Below are positions 7,892 through 15,767 of a DNA stretch of 40,682 nt, in pieces. The notes under the pieces were generated by a model. It did not search any database. It saw nothing but the letters and a program-made list of their open reading frames with translations, and had not been told where the DNA came from. Each line of letters opens with the position of its first letter. Positions within the stretch are counted from its first letter, which is position 1. The position numbers and the translations under genes are program-made. The stretch comes from Verrucomicrobiota bacterium (GTDB lineage: Bacteria > Verrucomicrobiota > Verrucomicrobiia > Chthoniobacterales > UBA6821): assembly GCA_008933015.1 (NCBI GenBank), contig WBXH01000004.1, positions 1 through 40,682 of the forward strand, read 5' to 3'.

Positions 7892-8142
7892 GGAGGGTGG
7901 TGTTTCATGGAGGTTCGCTGGGATCCATTGGGATCACTTGATCGCCCCCTTCTTATACCTTTGACACACAGCCCAAGCGATTCGTTGAAGGAGATTTTTG
8001 AGAAGATCCTTCGCAACCGAAGCGATTTTTCGACTAGGACTCTAAAACATCACTGCGCCATTCAAGTCGATAGGCTATGCCGTTCTTGTCTCCGCCAAGA
8101 GGAGGGAGATTTCATCCATACCATCTCCATTAATGAAGTAAA
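7892..8142. other. Intergenic stretch without a supported gene
   Basis: About 250 nt between the 75-residue ORF and tRNA-Thr. The long plus-strand ORF crossing it runs antisense through tRNA-Thr and is not credible. A TATAAG at about 7955-7960 read on the minus strand could be a -10 for the 75-residue ORF, but no good -35 accompanies it. Confidence 0.5.
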
Positions 8143-8218
<76 letters not shown>

Positions 8219-8271
8219 GTCTGAGCCAAGAAGTTGTCATGAAGGGCGTCGTTCGGCAAGCCCTCGGCAAC

Positions 8272-8895
8272 TTAAAGTTGAGACTGGATCCAGCGGATGG
8301 TGGGTCCGATCAAGGGGACGTGATCCCAAACGCCCTGAGCTGAGTCCCAGAAGTCCTGATGCAGGATCACGCGCCCTTCACGATCAAATCGGACGAGGGT
8401 GACGCCAATCGTGCGGATGGTTTTCCCTTTGGCGAGTTTCTTCATGCGCGTCTCCATGGTCCATCGGAAGTAGTAGTTTCGGCCCGATGTTGCCACGTCG
8501 TCGAAGGTGACGCTCATGCTATCAAGTCCCTGGGCTGTCTTGATGAAATAGTCACGGATAGCAGAGGATCCGTGAAGTGTCTTGAGAGTGTCGTTCAAAA
8601 AGGAGTCCGGGGCGTAGACCTTTTTGGTCTCCTCCCGTGCCATCTTCTCATCAAGATGGGCGAGGAAGCGCTCGAAGCGGCTGATCGCGTCCTGCTCGGC
8701 GATGCTCCCGTGCGGAGGGACCTGGACTGACGCGGTGGCAACCATGGCCTCCTGAAATGCGCTGACTGGATTCTTGCCCTGCGATGCGGTCGTTGCGGGA
8801 GATGCTTTTAGAAGAGGAATGCTCTGCGAGGCAAGGCTCAGTGCACAGGCTAGGAAAATAAAGAAAGCTCGATATGAGTGATTGGGAGAAAACAC
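8272..8895 (-). CDS. Secreted NTF2-like / SnoaL-like protein
   Basis: 207 residues. The N-terminus has a signal peptide (hydrophobic FFIFLACALSLASQ, likely cleaved near residue 30). The rest resembles the SnoaL/NTF2-like fold: SRFERFLAHL helix, then DDVATSGRNYYFRWTME, RTIGVTLVRFDREGRVILHQDFWD, and a C-terminal tail VPLIGPTIRWIQSQ. Such domains bind small hydrophobic ligands or act as isomerases or cyclases; the actual role is unknown. The start is GTG at 8895; an AGGAGG lies 12 nt upstream. Divergent from the DUF2452-like gene. Confidence 0.68.
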   Translation of the reverse strand: MFSPNHSYRAFFIFLACALSLASQSIPLLKASPATTASQGKNPVSAFQEAMVATASVQVPPHGSIAEQDAISRFERFLAHLDEKMAREETKKVYAPDSFLNDTLKTLHGSSAIRDYFIKTAQGLDSMSVTFDDVATSGRNYYFRWTMETRMKKLAKGKTIRTIGVTLVRFDREGRVILHQDFWDSAQGVWDHVPLIGPTIRWIQSQL

Positions 8896-8941
8896 CTAGT
8901 TACCATTCCTCCTGAGGATGAAGCCGTCAACCTTCCTGCTC

Positions 8942-8970
8942 TTGTCATCATCGAGAAGAGAGGCGATAAA
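8942..8970 (+). promoter_or_regulatory. Promoter of the DUF2452-like gene (predicts leaderless mRNA)
   Basis: TTGTCA (-35, five of six), exactly 17 nt, GATAAA (-10, four of six), then 7 nt (agggggt) to the ATG at 8978. The expected start of transcription falls at the start codon. Confidence 0.5.
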
Positions 8971-8977
8971 AGGGGGT

Positions 8978-9370
8978 ATGGGACGCAATGAGCAGAGTTT
9001 TCTAATGGAAATCGCCGGACCCAAAATCGAGGTGCCGGATCTTCTGAAGTTCGAGACCGCTCGTAATCATAGTCTCTCCAACAAGATCATGAGCAGGCTC
9101 AAGGATCTGGAGCGAGAGTACAACGATCTGAGGGAACTCCACCGGTGGAATGAATTCGTCGAGGGATTCAAGATCGGTTTTCAAACTCGCCTGAATCAGG
9201 ATTACTACCTCTATGAATCTGCCGGCGAGCAGGGTGGCAGGAAATTCCTCTCTCTCATCAGCCCCGATGAGATAGGAGCTTCCTATACCTTCCATGGGAA
9301 GACCCGACTCCACAGTGAAGGCTATTTCGTGAAGGTAGCAGACCAGGTGCAAGTCGAGAAAACCGCCTAG
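8978..9370 (+). CDS. DUF2452-like protein
   Basis: 130 residues from ATG 8978. A central charged helix (NKIMSRLKDLEREYNDLREL) is followed by a conserved-looking block GFQTRLNQDYYLYE, KFLSLISPDEIGASYTFHGK and a final LHSEGYFVKVAD. The YYLYE...LSLISP pattern resembles family DUF2452 of unknown function as I recall it; no search was run. The track ORF starts 20 codons earlier, but the promoter boxes directly before 8978 make the later ATG more likely. Cytoplasmic; no signal peptide. The sialidase-like gene follows 14 nt later and may be co-transcribed. Confidence 0.6.
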   Translation: MGRNEQSFLMEIAGPKIEVPDLLKFETARNHSLSNKIMSRLKDLEREYNDLRELHRWNEFVEGFKIGFQTRLNQDYYLYESAGEQGGRKFLSLISPDEIGASYTFHGKTRLHSEGYFVKVADQVQVEKTA

Positions 9371-9384
9371 GAGACCAGCAGAAG

Positions 9385-10569
9385 ATGCCACTTTGGATCC
9401 GTTGGATGATCGTAGTGGTGGTGTTGATCCTAGCAGGAGCGGTTGTCCGGCAGGAGTGCGGGGATTCGATCGCCAAAGGGTTCGAGGTGACAATGATTCC
9501 GAAACCTTCCAAGGACTCGGCTCCCCTCTTCCAAGAGGAGATCATCAATAAGGACCAGAATTTGCCCTTCATCCATGTTTGCTCTCTCGTGGAACTCGCG
9601 GGTGATAAACTCGGAGCGCTTTGGTATGGAGGTCCCTACGAGTACTGCCACGACAACTGCATCTACTTTTCCACCCTAAAAAAAGGTACTTGGACCGCTC
9701 CTCGGGCCATCATGACCCCGGAAAAGATCGAGCGGGATCTGGGTCGTCCGATCAGGTGCCTTGGCAATCCACTCCTTCTGGTCAATAGGGATGGGTCGTT
9801 GAGGTTGCTCTTCGTGACGATTGCCATGGGTCGATGGTCGGGCTCCCAGATCAATACCAGTCTCTCCAAGGATGGCGGAGTCAGTTGGTCTCGGGTAGAG
9901 CGCCTGACACTGAGCCCGCTCTGCAACTTCAGCGAACTGGTGCGCAACCGCCCAATTCCCCTTGTGCCCGTGAGTCCGATGACGGTGAAATCCGGCGACT
10001 CTTGGTGCGTTCCTCTCTACCAGGAGTTGATCGGGAAGTTTCCGGAGTTGCTCTGGCTTAAAGAGATCGATGATCGGGTTGTTGCTCAAAAATCGCGCAT
10101 GGCCGGCGGGTGCGCGACACTCCAACCCTCGCTGCTCCCGTTCGACAAAGAGACTGCCGTGGCGCTTCTCCGTGACTGGACGCAGGCCAAGAGAATCTTC
10201 ATGAGCCGCACGAAAGACGGAGGCATTACCTGGACCGACCCCGTGGCCACGAGCCTGCCGAATCCAGATGCCGGGATCTCGGGGCTCAGATTATCCGATG
10301 GCAACTTGATCGTTGCCTACAATGACTCTGTCATCCTCCGCGAAAAACTCTCCTTGGCATTCAGCGACGACTCTGGAGCGAGTTGGAAGAATATCTTCCA
10401 ACTGGAACATGATCCCGATGCCTGTTCCTCCTATCCCTTTCTAATGCGTACCACCGACGGCATGATCCGCATGGTCTACACCCATGAAGGGGATAACATC
10501 AAGATGCTGACAATCAACGAATCCTGGATCACTGCGCAACTCACAGGGATGGGGAGACCGATACGATGA
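9385..10569 (+). CDS. Sialidase-like (BNR/Asp-box) exported protein
   Basis: 394 residues with an N-terminal membrane anchor or signal (IRWMIVVVVLILAGAVV). Asp-box repeats SKDGGVSWS, TKDGGITWT and SDDSGASWK are spaced through the protein, the hallmark of a six-bladed propeller of the BNR/sialidase type. Early LPFIHVCSLVEL and later LQPSLLPF segments fit the BNR_2-like exo-alpha-sialidase group. Whether it cleaves sialic or another nonulosonic acid cannot be told. It ends in an ATGA overlap with the membrane protein gene, so the two are translationally coupled and probably work together at the cell envelope. Confidence 0.8.
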   Translation: MPLWIRWMIVVVVLILAGAVVRQECGDSIAKGFEVTMIPKPSKDSAPLFQEEIINKDQNLPFIHVCSLVELAGDKLGALWYGGPYEYCHDNCIYFSTLKKGTWTAPRAIMTPEKIERDLGRPIRCLGNPLLLVNRDGSLRLLFVTIAMGRWSGSQINTSLSKDGGVSWSRVERLTLSPLCNFSELVRNRPIPLVPVSPMTVKSGDSWCVPLYQELIGKFPELLWLKEIDDRVVAQKSRMAGGCATLQPSLLPFDKETAVALLRDWTQAKRIFMSRTKDGGITWTDPVATSLPNPDAGISGLRLSDGNLIVAYNDSVILREKLSLAFSDDSGASWKNIFQLEHDPDACSSYPFLMRTTDGMIRMVYTHEGDNIKMLTINESWITAQLTGMGRPIR

Positions 10570-11168
10570 GGGCAGTTGCCGAGCACCTCCATCACCTTTA
10601 TGCGGCGCTCGCTCCTTGGAGTGCTCTCGCCCTCCTCCTGCTTGGGCGGAGTCCATTCCTCTCGCTGACGCGGATCTTCGGGTCTCTCTTCCTAGCCTTT
10701 TTTCTCCTTCGAATTCCGATAGCGGGATGGTCCTGCTTCCAATGGCTCATGGTCCTTGAGCCGAACCCGAGCTTCATCCTGACAGGTTTGCTGGTTGTTG
10801 CGCTAGGGCAGCGGGTGAGCGGGGTCAGACTTTTCCATCCAAGTGACTGGAAAGCCGGTTGGATCTTCGGAGCCATCGCCTCGATTGTTCTTTATCCGAT
10901 GGCGTTGGGACTGACTGTCATGGATCCCTACAGCTTAGGTTGGAAGCCGGAGCTGCCCGTGGTCGTGGCCACGGCGGCAATTATTCTTATCCTACGGAGA
11001 AAGCGCTTCGGTATTATCCTTATCCTTCCATTTGTCGGATTTCTCCTTCGATTGCAAGAATCTCATAACTTCTGGGACGCAGTGATCGATCCCTTCTACG
11101 GAGGCATGGCGCTGATAATTTCAGCAGCTTTACTTGTTAAGAAAATTAGGAAGGGCAAGGAGTTCTAG
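10566..11168 (+). CDS. Polytopic membrane protein coupled to the sialidase-like gene
   Basis: 200 residues, mostly hydrophobic, about six membrane spans (for example ALAPWSALALLLLG, IFGSLFLAFFLLRI, FILTGLLVVALGQ, AGWIFGAIASIVLYPMALG, LPVVVATAAIILIL, GGMALIISAALLV) and a basic tail KKIRKGKEF. The family is not recognised. The ATG overlaps the previous stop by 4 nt, and GGGAGA 8 nt upstream is one of the few good ribosome binding sites in the window. Its gene converges on the ArnT-like gene with only 12 nt between stops. Confidence 0.75.
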   Translation: MRAVAEHLHHLYAALAPWSALALLLLGRSPFLSLTRIFGSLFLAFFLLRIPIAGWSCFQWLMVLEPNPSFILTGLLVVALGQRVSGVRLFHPSDWKAGWIFGAIASIVLYPMALGLTVMDPYSLGWKPELPVVVATAAIILILRRKRFGIILILPFVGFLLRLQESHNFWDAVIDPFYGGMALIISAALLVKKIRKGKEF

Positions 11169-11180
11169 CTCTTCAGTAGA

Positions 11181-12869
11181 TCAGTGCGTCTGAATCAGCC
11201 AGTCCCAGTGAAAAAGGTGATGGGTGATATTGCCCATCAAAATATCACGGGTTTCGGCGGCATTGAAGCGGTCGATCATGTTGAGCCGCTTGCCGAGGAT
11301 GATTCCCGAAGGAGCAGCATGATCAAGAGGCAGGCTGACGACTAGGAACTGAGCCTCGGCGGGTGGGCTTTTCCAGTGCTCGTAGGGTTTTACGGATGCT
11401 CCCGGCAGCAGGAAACCATAACTTTCCTCGCGGGCGTTGAAGTTTGATGGAACTGAGACCTCGCAGCCAATCACCGACTCGATTCCTTCGCCGCTGAAGA
11501 GGCCCGGCCCATGATCGAGAGGTAGCGCAAAGAGAAGATAGCCGAGGTAAACCATCAGCACCGAGGAGGGTAGTAGCGGACGGGTGAGATCTTTGTTAAA
11601 CATCCCGATCACCACCACGGCCAATCCCACGACGATGGGTAGAATCACCCAGACAGGGTAGAGTGTTCCCAAGCCGACAGAGTGCTGAAGCAAAAGACCA
11701 AGTCCGACGAGGCCAATCATGATGATCCCCGAGGCGGCGATGGTCACAGTGGCAATCCAGTGAGGTAGGTGAGCGAGGCGTATTGCTAGCAAGAGTGCCA
11801 GTGCAGGCATGGCGGGGAGGAGGTAGCGCTCGTCACGTTGGTTGGGAATGCAGAAGAATGCAGCCAAGACGAGCATCCAGATCCAGAGGAAGATTTCCAA
11901 GAGGCTCAGATGGAGCTTTCTTTTCCAAGCATCCCAAAAAAGTGCCACTGTGAGCAGGGCGAGGAGTCCCGCGTTCAGGGGGTAGGCGACAACGATTCTC
12001 CAGAGGCTCGACTGCCCCCAGAGAAGATTCAGCAAATAGCTTTCCCCGCCCGTATTGAACTTCCCGGCATTTTCTTTCCAGACAAAGTCTTGAAGGACAA
12101 GCAAGGGGTTCGGATCAAGCCAGAACCAGAGGCTGAAAAGAAGCAGTGCCGATGCGAGGGTCATGGCCAGGCGCCAGGCATCCCTTTTTAGGAAGGGGAG
12201 AGCTTGCCACCCTCGTGCGCGGAGTTGCCAGAGGGCCATCGTGAGAACGACTGGAACGACAAGTGCAAAGGATTTATAGAGTAGACCGATGCCGATCATG
12301 CCTCCGCAGAACCAGGGCCAGAAAATGCCCTCTGGAAACTCCGGCTTCCGATGGAGCAGTAAGAGGGCAAGGGGAGCGAAGAGCCAGAAAGTTTCCGGTG
12401 CGCTTGTGAGGAAGACCCGTCCGTACCGGTAGGTGCTGAAGAAGCTGAGGAAAAAAAGCGCCGCCGAAATGCCGAGAACGGGATTGTGGGTTCTACGGAA
12501 CCCAATCATCACAAGGAGTCCAGCCGTCAGCAGAGTATAGAGTGCATTCGGTGCCCGAAGACGAGCGAGGGACCAGTTGGTCCCCCATCCCGTGGAGATA
12601 ATCCCCTGCCAAAAAAGAAGAGGTGGCTTCGTATTGCGTGCCTTTTCATCGAGTGACTGGAGTGGTAGCAGTTGACCGGTTTCCGCGGTGAGGTGTGAGA
12701 TCTGGGCATAGAGGAGTTCATCACCGTTGGTGGCCAGATGGTCGCTCCCCAGGCCTGTGCAGTAGACGATAACGGCCAGTAGCAAGGAGACCCACGCGAT
12801 CATAAGGGAGCGATGGCGTTGGAGGTGCGGGAGGGAATAAGAATCGGTCATAGCAGGGCAGTGGTTCAT
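11181..12869 (-). CDS. ArnT/PMT-like membrane glycosyltransferase
   Basis: 562 residues with about ten or more membrane spans. The first periplasmic loop carries the acidic NGDELLYAQI motif expected of GT-C enzymes of the ArnT/PMT_2 group, followed by KPPLLFW and later YRYGRVFLTSAPETFW. These transfer sugars from undecaprenyl-phosphate donors to lipid A or other envelope acceptors. The acceptor is unknown. The track start is GTG 12872; the adjacent ATG 12869 is preferred. The ABC-2 permease lies 67 nt upstream on the same strand. Confidence 0.82.
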   Translation of the reverse strand: MNHCPAMTDSYSLPHLQRHRSLMIAWVSLLLAVIVYCTGLGSDHLATNGDELLYAQISHLTAETGQLLPLQSLDEKARNTKPPLLFWQGIISTGWGTNWSLARLRAPNALYTLLTAGLLVMIGFRRTHNPVLGISAALFFLSFFSTYRYGRVFLTSAPETFWLFAPLALLLLHRKPEFPEGIFWPWFCGGMIGIGLLYKSFALVVPVVLTMALWQLRARGWQALPFLKRDAWRLAMTLASALLLFSLWFWLDPNPLLVLQDFVWKENAGKFNTGGESYLLNLLWGQSSLWRIVVAYPLNAGLLALLTVALFWDAWKRKLHLSLLEIFLWIWMLVLAAFFCIPNQRDERYLLPAMPALALLLAIRLAHLPHWIATVTIAASGIIMIGLVGLGLLLQHSVGLGTLYPVWVILPIVVGLAVVVIGMFNKDLTRPLLPSSVLMVYLGYLLFALPLDHGPGLFSGEGIESVIGCEVSVPSNFNAREESYGFLLPGASVKPYEHWKSPPAEAQFLVVSLPLDHAAPSGIILGKRLNMIDRFNAAETRDILMGNITHHLFHWDWLIQTH

Positions 12870-12936
12870 CACTAAACGATAGGCCGAGCATCTAATAGCC
12901 TTTTCCCCGATCCACGCCGATATCGCAACCTGGCAA

Positions 12937-13761
12937 TCAGGAGCTGGCGCTCGAGTAGTGCCTCAGGGCAGAGTTCCACATCAGTCGTGTGGCGCCGACC
13001 ATGAGGAGAGTGGCAGCAATTAACTGGAGGATGATGGGCCAGGGATTCTCTGCGGCATGGATCAGGATGCGGGAGGGGATATTCGCGACGATAATTACCG
13101 GGATCAGCCAGCTGAAAACCAGTTTGAAGGCGCCACGGTAGATCGTGTCCGGGTAGCGTCCGATATTGAAAAGGCTGTAGTAGCCGTAAATAAGACCCTG
13201 CGAGCGGACCATCCAGAAACTTGAAGCGGCAAATACGAGCATGATGCAGTAGTGGATCAGGATGCCGCAGAGGACTGAGACTGCGTAGAGCAGGATCTGA
13301 GAAAACGTCGGGAGAATGGCGAGCTTCCAGAGCGAGAAGGAGACGAATCCGGCGCCAACCAGTGCATTGATGACGTTATCCATTCCGAACTGCTTCATCG
13401 AGACCACGAACTGGGTATCCACCGGGAGAAGGAGCATGAAGTCCATCTTGCCCGTGCGGACAAGCTCGGGCAAATTCGCCAGGTTCATATAGAAAAAAGC
13501 CTGGAAGAGCTGGCCGATCAGTTGATGGGTACCGATCAGAAGCACGACCTCCCACTTCGACCATCCCCCGATCCCCCCGACATAGGAGAAGACAACTTCG
13601 ATAAAGACAATCTGTCCCATGAACCAAAGGACCTCGACCAGCATCCAGAGGAGGAAATTCAGCTTGAAACTCATCTCCCTGATGAGCGAATTGCGGAACA
13701 TGATGGAATAGATCGCCCAATAATGAGAAAGGCCACGATGCGTGGATCGTGGCCTGTTCAT
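12937..13761 (-). CDS. ABC-2 type permease (DUF990-like)
   Basis: 274 residues with six membrane spans. FRNSLIREMSFKLNFLLWMLVE near the N-terminus and the central LPELVRTGKMDFMLLLPVD coupling loop are characteristic of ABC-2 permeases of the DUF990 group. RYPDTIYRGAFKLVFSWLIPVIIVANIPS is also typical. The track ORF runs from 13851 and would overlap the desaturase; ATG 13761 removes the overlap. Its first codons are encoded in a strong hairpin, so ATG 13701 is another possible start. No ATPase partner is in the window; it may be at another locus. Confidence 0.8.
   Translation of the reverse strand: MNRPRSTHRGLSHYWAIYSIMFRNSLIREMSFKLNFLLWMLVEVLWFMGQIVFIEVVFSYVGGIGGWSKWEVVLLIGTHQLIGQLFQAFFYMNLANLPELVRTGKMDFMLLLPVDTQFVVSMKQFGMDNVINALVGAGFVSFSLWKLAILPTFSQILLYAVSVLCGILIHYCIMLVFAASSFWMVRSQGLIYGYYSLFNIGRYPDTIYRGAFKLVFSWLIPVIIVANIPSRILIHAAENPWPIILQLIAATLLMVGATRLMWNSALRHYSSASS
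13731..13754 (-). terminator. Terminator after the desaturase, within the permease start
   Basis: Minus strand GGCCACGAT, 6 nt loop, ATCGTGGCC, then TTTCTCATTATT. A perfect 9-bp stem with a T-rich tail, about 60 nt past the desaturase stop. Confidence 0.65.
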
Positions 13762-13813
13762 GGAACGGTCAGAGCGGCTGGAAGTGCAGCCCTTTTCGGA
13801 AGTATGGAAGCTC

Positions 13814-14776
13814 CTAGAGAGGAGGATGTTGAGCGGCGGCTTGAGTAACAACTTCGGCCATGGTTCCGGCCATCACTGCGGCAGCTGCACCCGTCTCAAG
13901 GATGACGCCTGGCAGAACATCGCGCTCCTCGGCCACATCTGCTGAGACGCGGCGCTTGGCACGGCGCTCCTCTGAAATACGGACAACACTCTTGATTAGC
14001 CCCAATTTTTCCAAGCCGCCGATGATGTAGGCTGAAGGGTCGATCTGCCACCAGTGCATGCCGTGATTGGCGGAGCGGGGGAAGGCGTGATGGTTGTTGT
14101 GCCATCCTTCTCCCATGGCAAGGAGGCCGATCAGGAGGTTGTTCCTGCTTTGGTCCGTCGTGACAAACTCACGGTTGCCGTAGGTGTGGCAGACCGAATT
14201 CACCGCCCAGGTGACATGATGGTTTAGGAACATACGAACGGCGCCGCCCCAGAGAAGGCCATACCAGCCTCCGATCAGGTAGGGGATTACAAGGCTCAGA
14301 AGCGCCCAGAGCACGAAGGTATTGCTGATGAAGACCACCAACTTATCCTTAAGGAGGGGCCCAGCATAGCGTTGCACATCAGGACGGAAGTCATCGAGAA
14401 TCCAGCCGACATGGGCATGGAAGAAGCTTTTCACAGGGCTGTGCGGATCTTCATCTTCGTCAGAGTTGGCATGGTGCTGGATATGGGTGGCCGCCCAATT
14501 CAAGGCGGGGCCTTGGAAAGCCATTGAGCCACAGATTAGGAAAAAGCCACGGATCCAATCCGGAGCTTCAAAACCTTTGTGGGTCAGCATCCTGTGGTAT
14601 CCAACCGTAATACCGAGGGCGCACAGGGTGTAGCCGACAACCAGTATGATAAGGTCTTTGGAGGTAATGAAACGACCCCAGAGGGAATAAATCGCGAAGG
14701 CGGTGGCCAAAAGGGGAACCCAGACCAAGAGTTGGAGAACGATCTTGGCCTTCAAGGAGACTGGTTTGCACGACAT
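13814..14776 (-). CDS. Acyl-CoA / fatty acid desaturase
   Basis: 320 residues, membrane di-iron desaturase. The three histidine boxes are GYHRMLTH (~59-66), HIQHH (~95) and HNNHH (~228). Hydrophobic pairs precede box 1 and lie between boxes 2 and 3. It introduces a double bond into acyl chains, probably delta-9 by similarity to stearoyl-CoA desaturases. The C-terminal ~50 residues are extra, alanine- and arginine-rich (ERRAKRRVSADVAEE). Its own promoter overlaps a 14-bp palindrome, suggesting regulation, and a strong terminator follows. Confidence 0.92.
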   Translation of the reverse strand: MSCKPVSLKAKIVLQLLVWVPLLATAFAIYSLWGRFITSKDLIILVVGYTLCALGITVGYHRMLTHKGFEAPDWIRGFFLICGSMAFQGPALNWAATHIQHHANSDEDEDPHSPVKSFFHAHVGWILDDFRPDVQRYAGPLLKDKLVVFISNTFVLWALLSLVIPYLIGGWYGLLWGGAVRMFLNHHVTWAVNSVCHTYGNREFVTTDQSRNNLLIGLLAMGEGWHNNHHAFPRSANHGMHWWQIDPSAYIIGGLEKLGLIKSVVRISEERRAKRRVSADVAEERDVLPGVILETGAAAAVMAGTMAEVVTQAAAQHPPL

Positions 14777-14783
14777 AGAGTCA

Positions 14784-14817
14784 ATAATCTACTCTACCAT
14801 TAGCTTCTTGCAAGAAG
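14784..14817 (-). promoter_or_regulatory. Desaturase promoter overlapping a 14-bp palindrome
   Basis: Minus strand TTGCAA (-35), 18 nt, GATTAT (-10), 7 nt, ATG. The perfect palindrome CTTCTTGCAAGAAG (14804-14817) is centred on the -35 box, an ideal repressor position. Boxes are each four of six. Confidence 0.45.
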
Positions 14818-14867
14818 AGATACCCCTCCCGTGAAGGGAGAGATTCTCCTGATAATGATGAAAAGCC

Positions 14868-15737
14868 TTATCTAAACACTTCCTGCATCGCGGAATCCAC
14901 ATCCTTAAAACGATATGTAAAGTTCTGACCAGTAAAGTTTTTTGGGATAATCCTCTGGCTATCGAGCATCACGTGGGAGAGATCTCCAAGCGCGAGGCGC
15001 AGGGCGAATGTGGGGGCGGGGAAGAGTGCCGGACGGTGTGATGCACGGGCGGCGGCCTTAGTGAAAACCGCATTGGTGACTGGAGACGGCATGACCGCAT
15101 TCATGGGGCCTCTGATCGCATCGTTGTGAAGGCACTCCATCACCATGGAGGCCAGATCCCCTACTTCGATACACGACATCCATTGACGGCCCGATCCGAG
15201 CCTGCCCCCAAGTCCCGCACGGAAGGCTGGCTTGATGAGGTTCATGGCTCCCCCTTCGCGGCCCAGGACAAAGCCGATTCTGAGTAACACGACCCGGACG
15301 CCCAACGACTCGGCCTTGAGTGCCTCTGCCTCCCATGTCTGGGCGACCTCTGAAAGAAATCCTGTGCCCGGAGGGGCATCCTCATCGGTAATCACCTCCC
15401 CAGTATCACCATAGTAACCGATGGCCGAGGCGCTCACGAGCACTTTAGGGCGCACCTCCGCTGCGGCAATACCTTCCACTAAACGGCGCGTTCCCTCCAC
15501 GCGGCTATCCATGATTTTTCGTCGTTTTTCCCGCGTCCACAGGCCGATGATCGACTCGCCGGCCAGGTGTACCAACCCATCGCAGCCGGAAACATCCAGC
15601 GGGTGGGTAAAGGAAAAAAGCCTGCCTTCCATTTTTTGGCGGCGGCTGAAGAGAAGAACCTCGTCACCCTTGGTGAGTGCTGCGCGCCGCACCATGTTGC
15701 CGATGAAGCCTGTGCCGCCAGTGATGCCTATTTTCAT
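14868..15737 (-). CDS. TIGR01777-family NAD-dependent epimerase-like protein
   Basis: 289 residues. The Rossmann motif is ITGGTGFIGNMV at the N-terminus, then LVHLAGESI, VSASAIGYYGDTGE and RIGFVLGREGGAM. The C-terminal domain ends in HVMLDSQRIIPKNF, the DUF1731-like tail found in this family (E. coli YfcH-like). The exact reaction is unknown. It lies 30 nt after the amidase on the same strand, probably in the ruvX-truA-amidase operon. A CTCCC/GGGAG hairpin follows the stop. Confidence 0.88.
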   Translation of the reverse strand: MKIGITGGTGFIGNMVRRAALTKGDEVLLFSRRQKMEGRLFSFTHPLDVSGCDGLVHLAGESIIGLWTREKRRKIMDSRVEGTRRLVEGIAAAEVRPKVLVSASAIGYYGDTGEVITDEDAPPGTGFLSEVAQTWEAEALKAESLGVRVVLLRIGFVLGREGGAMNLIKPAFRAGLGGRLGSGRQWMSCIEVGDLASMVMECLHNDAIRGPMNAVMPSPVTNAVFTKAAARASHRPALFPAPTFALRLALGDLSHVMLDSQRIIPKNFTGQNFTYRFKDVDSAMQEVFR

Positions 15738-15767
15738 GAGTGGGGAGAAGTAGAGACTGTGCCGAGT

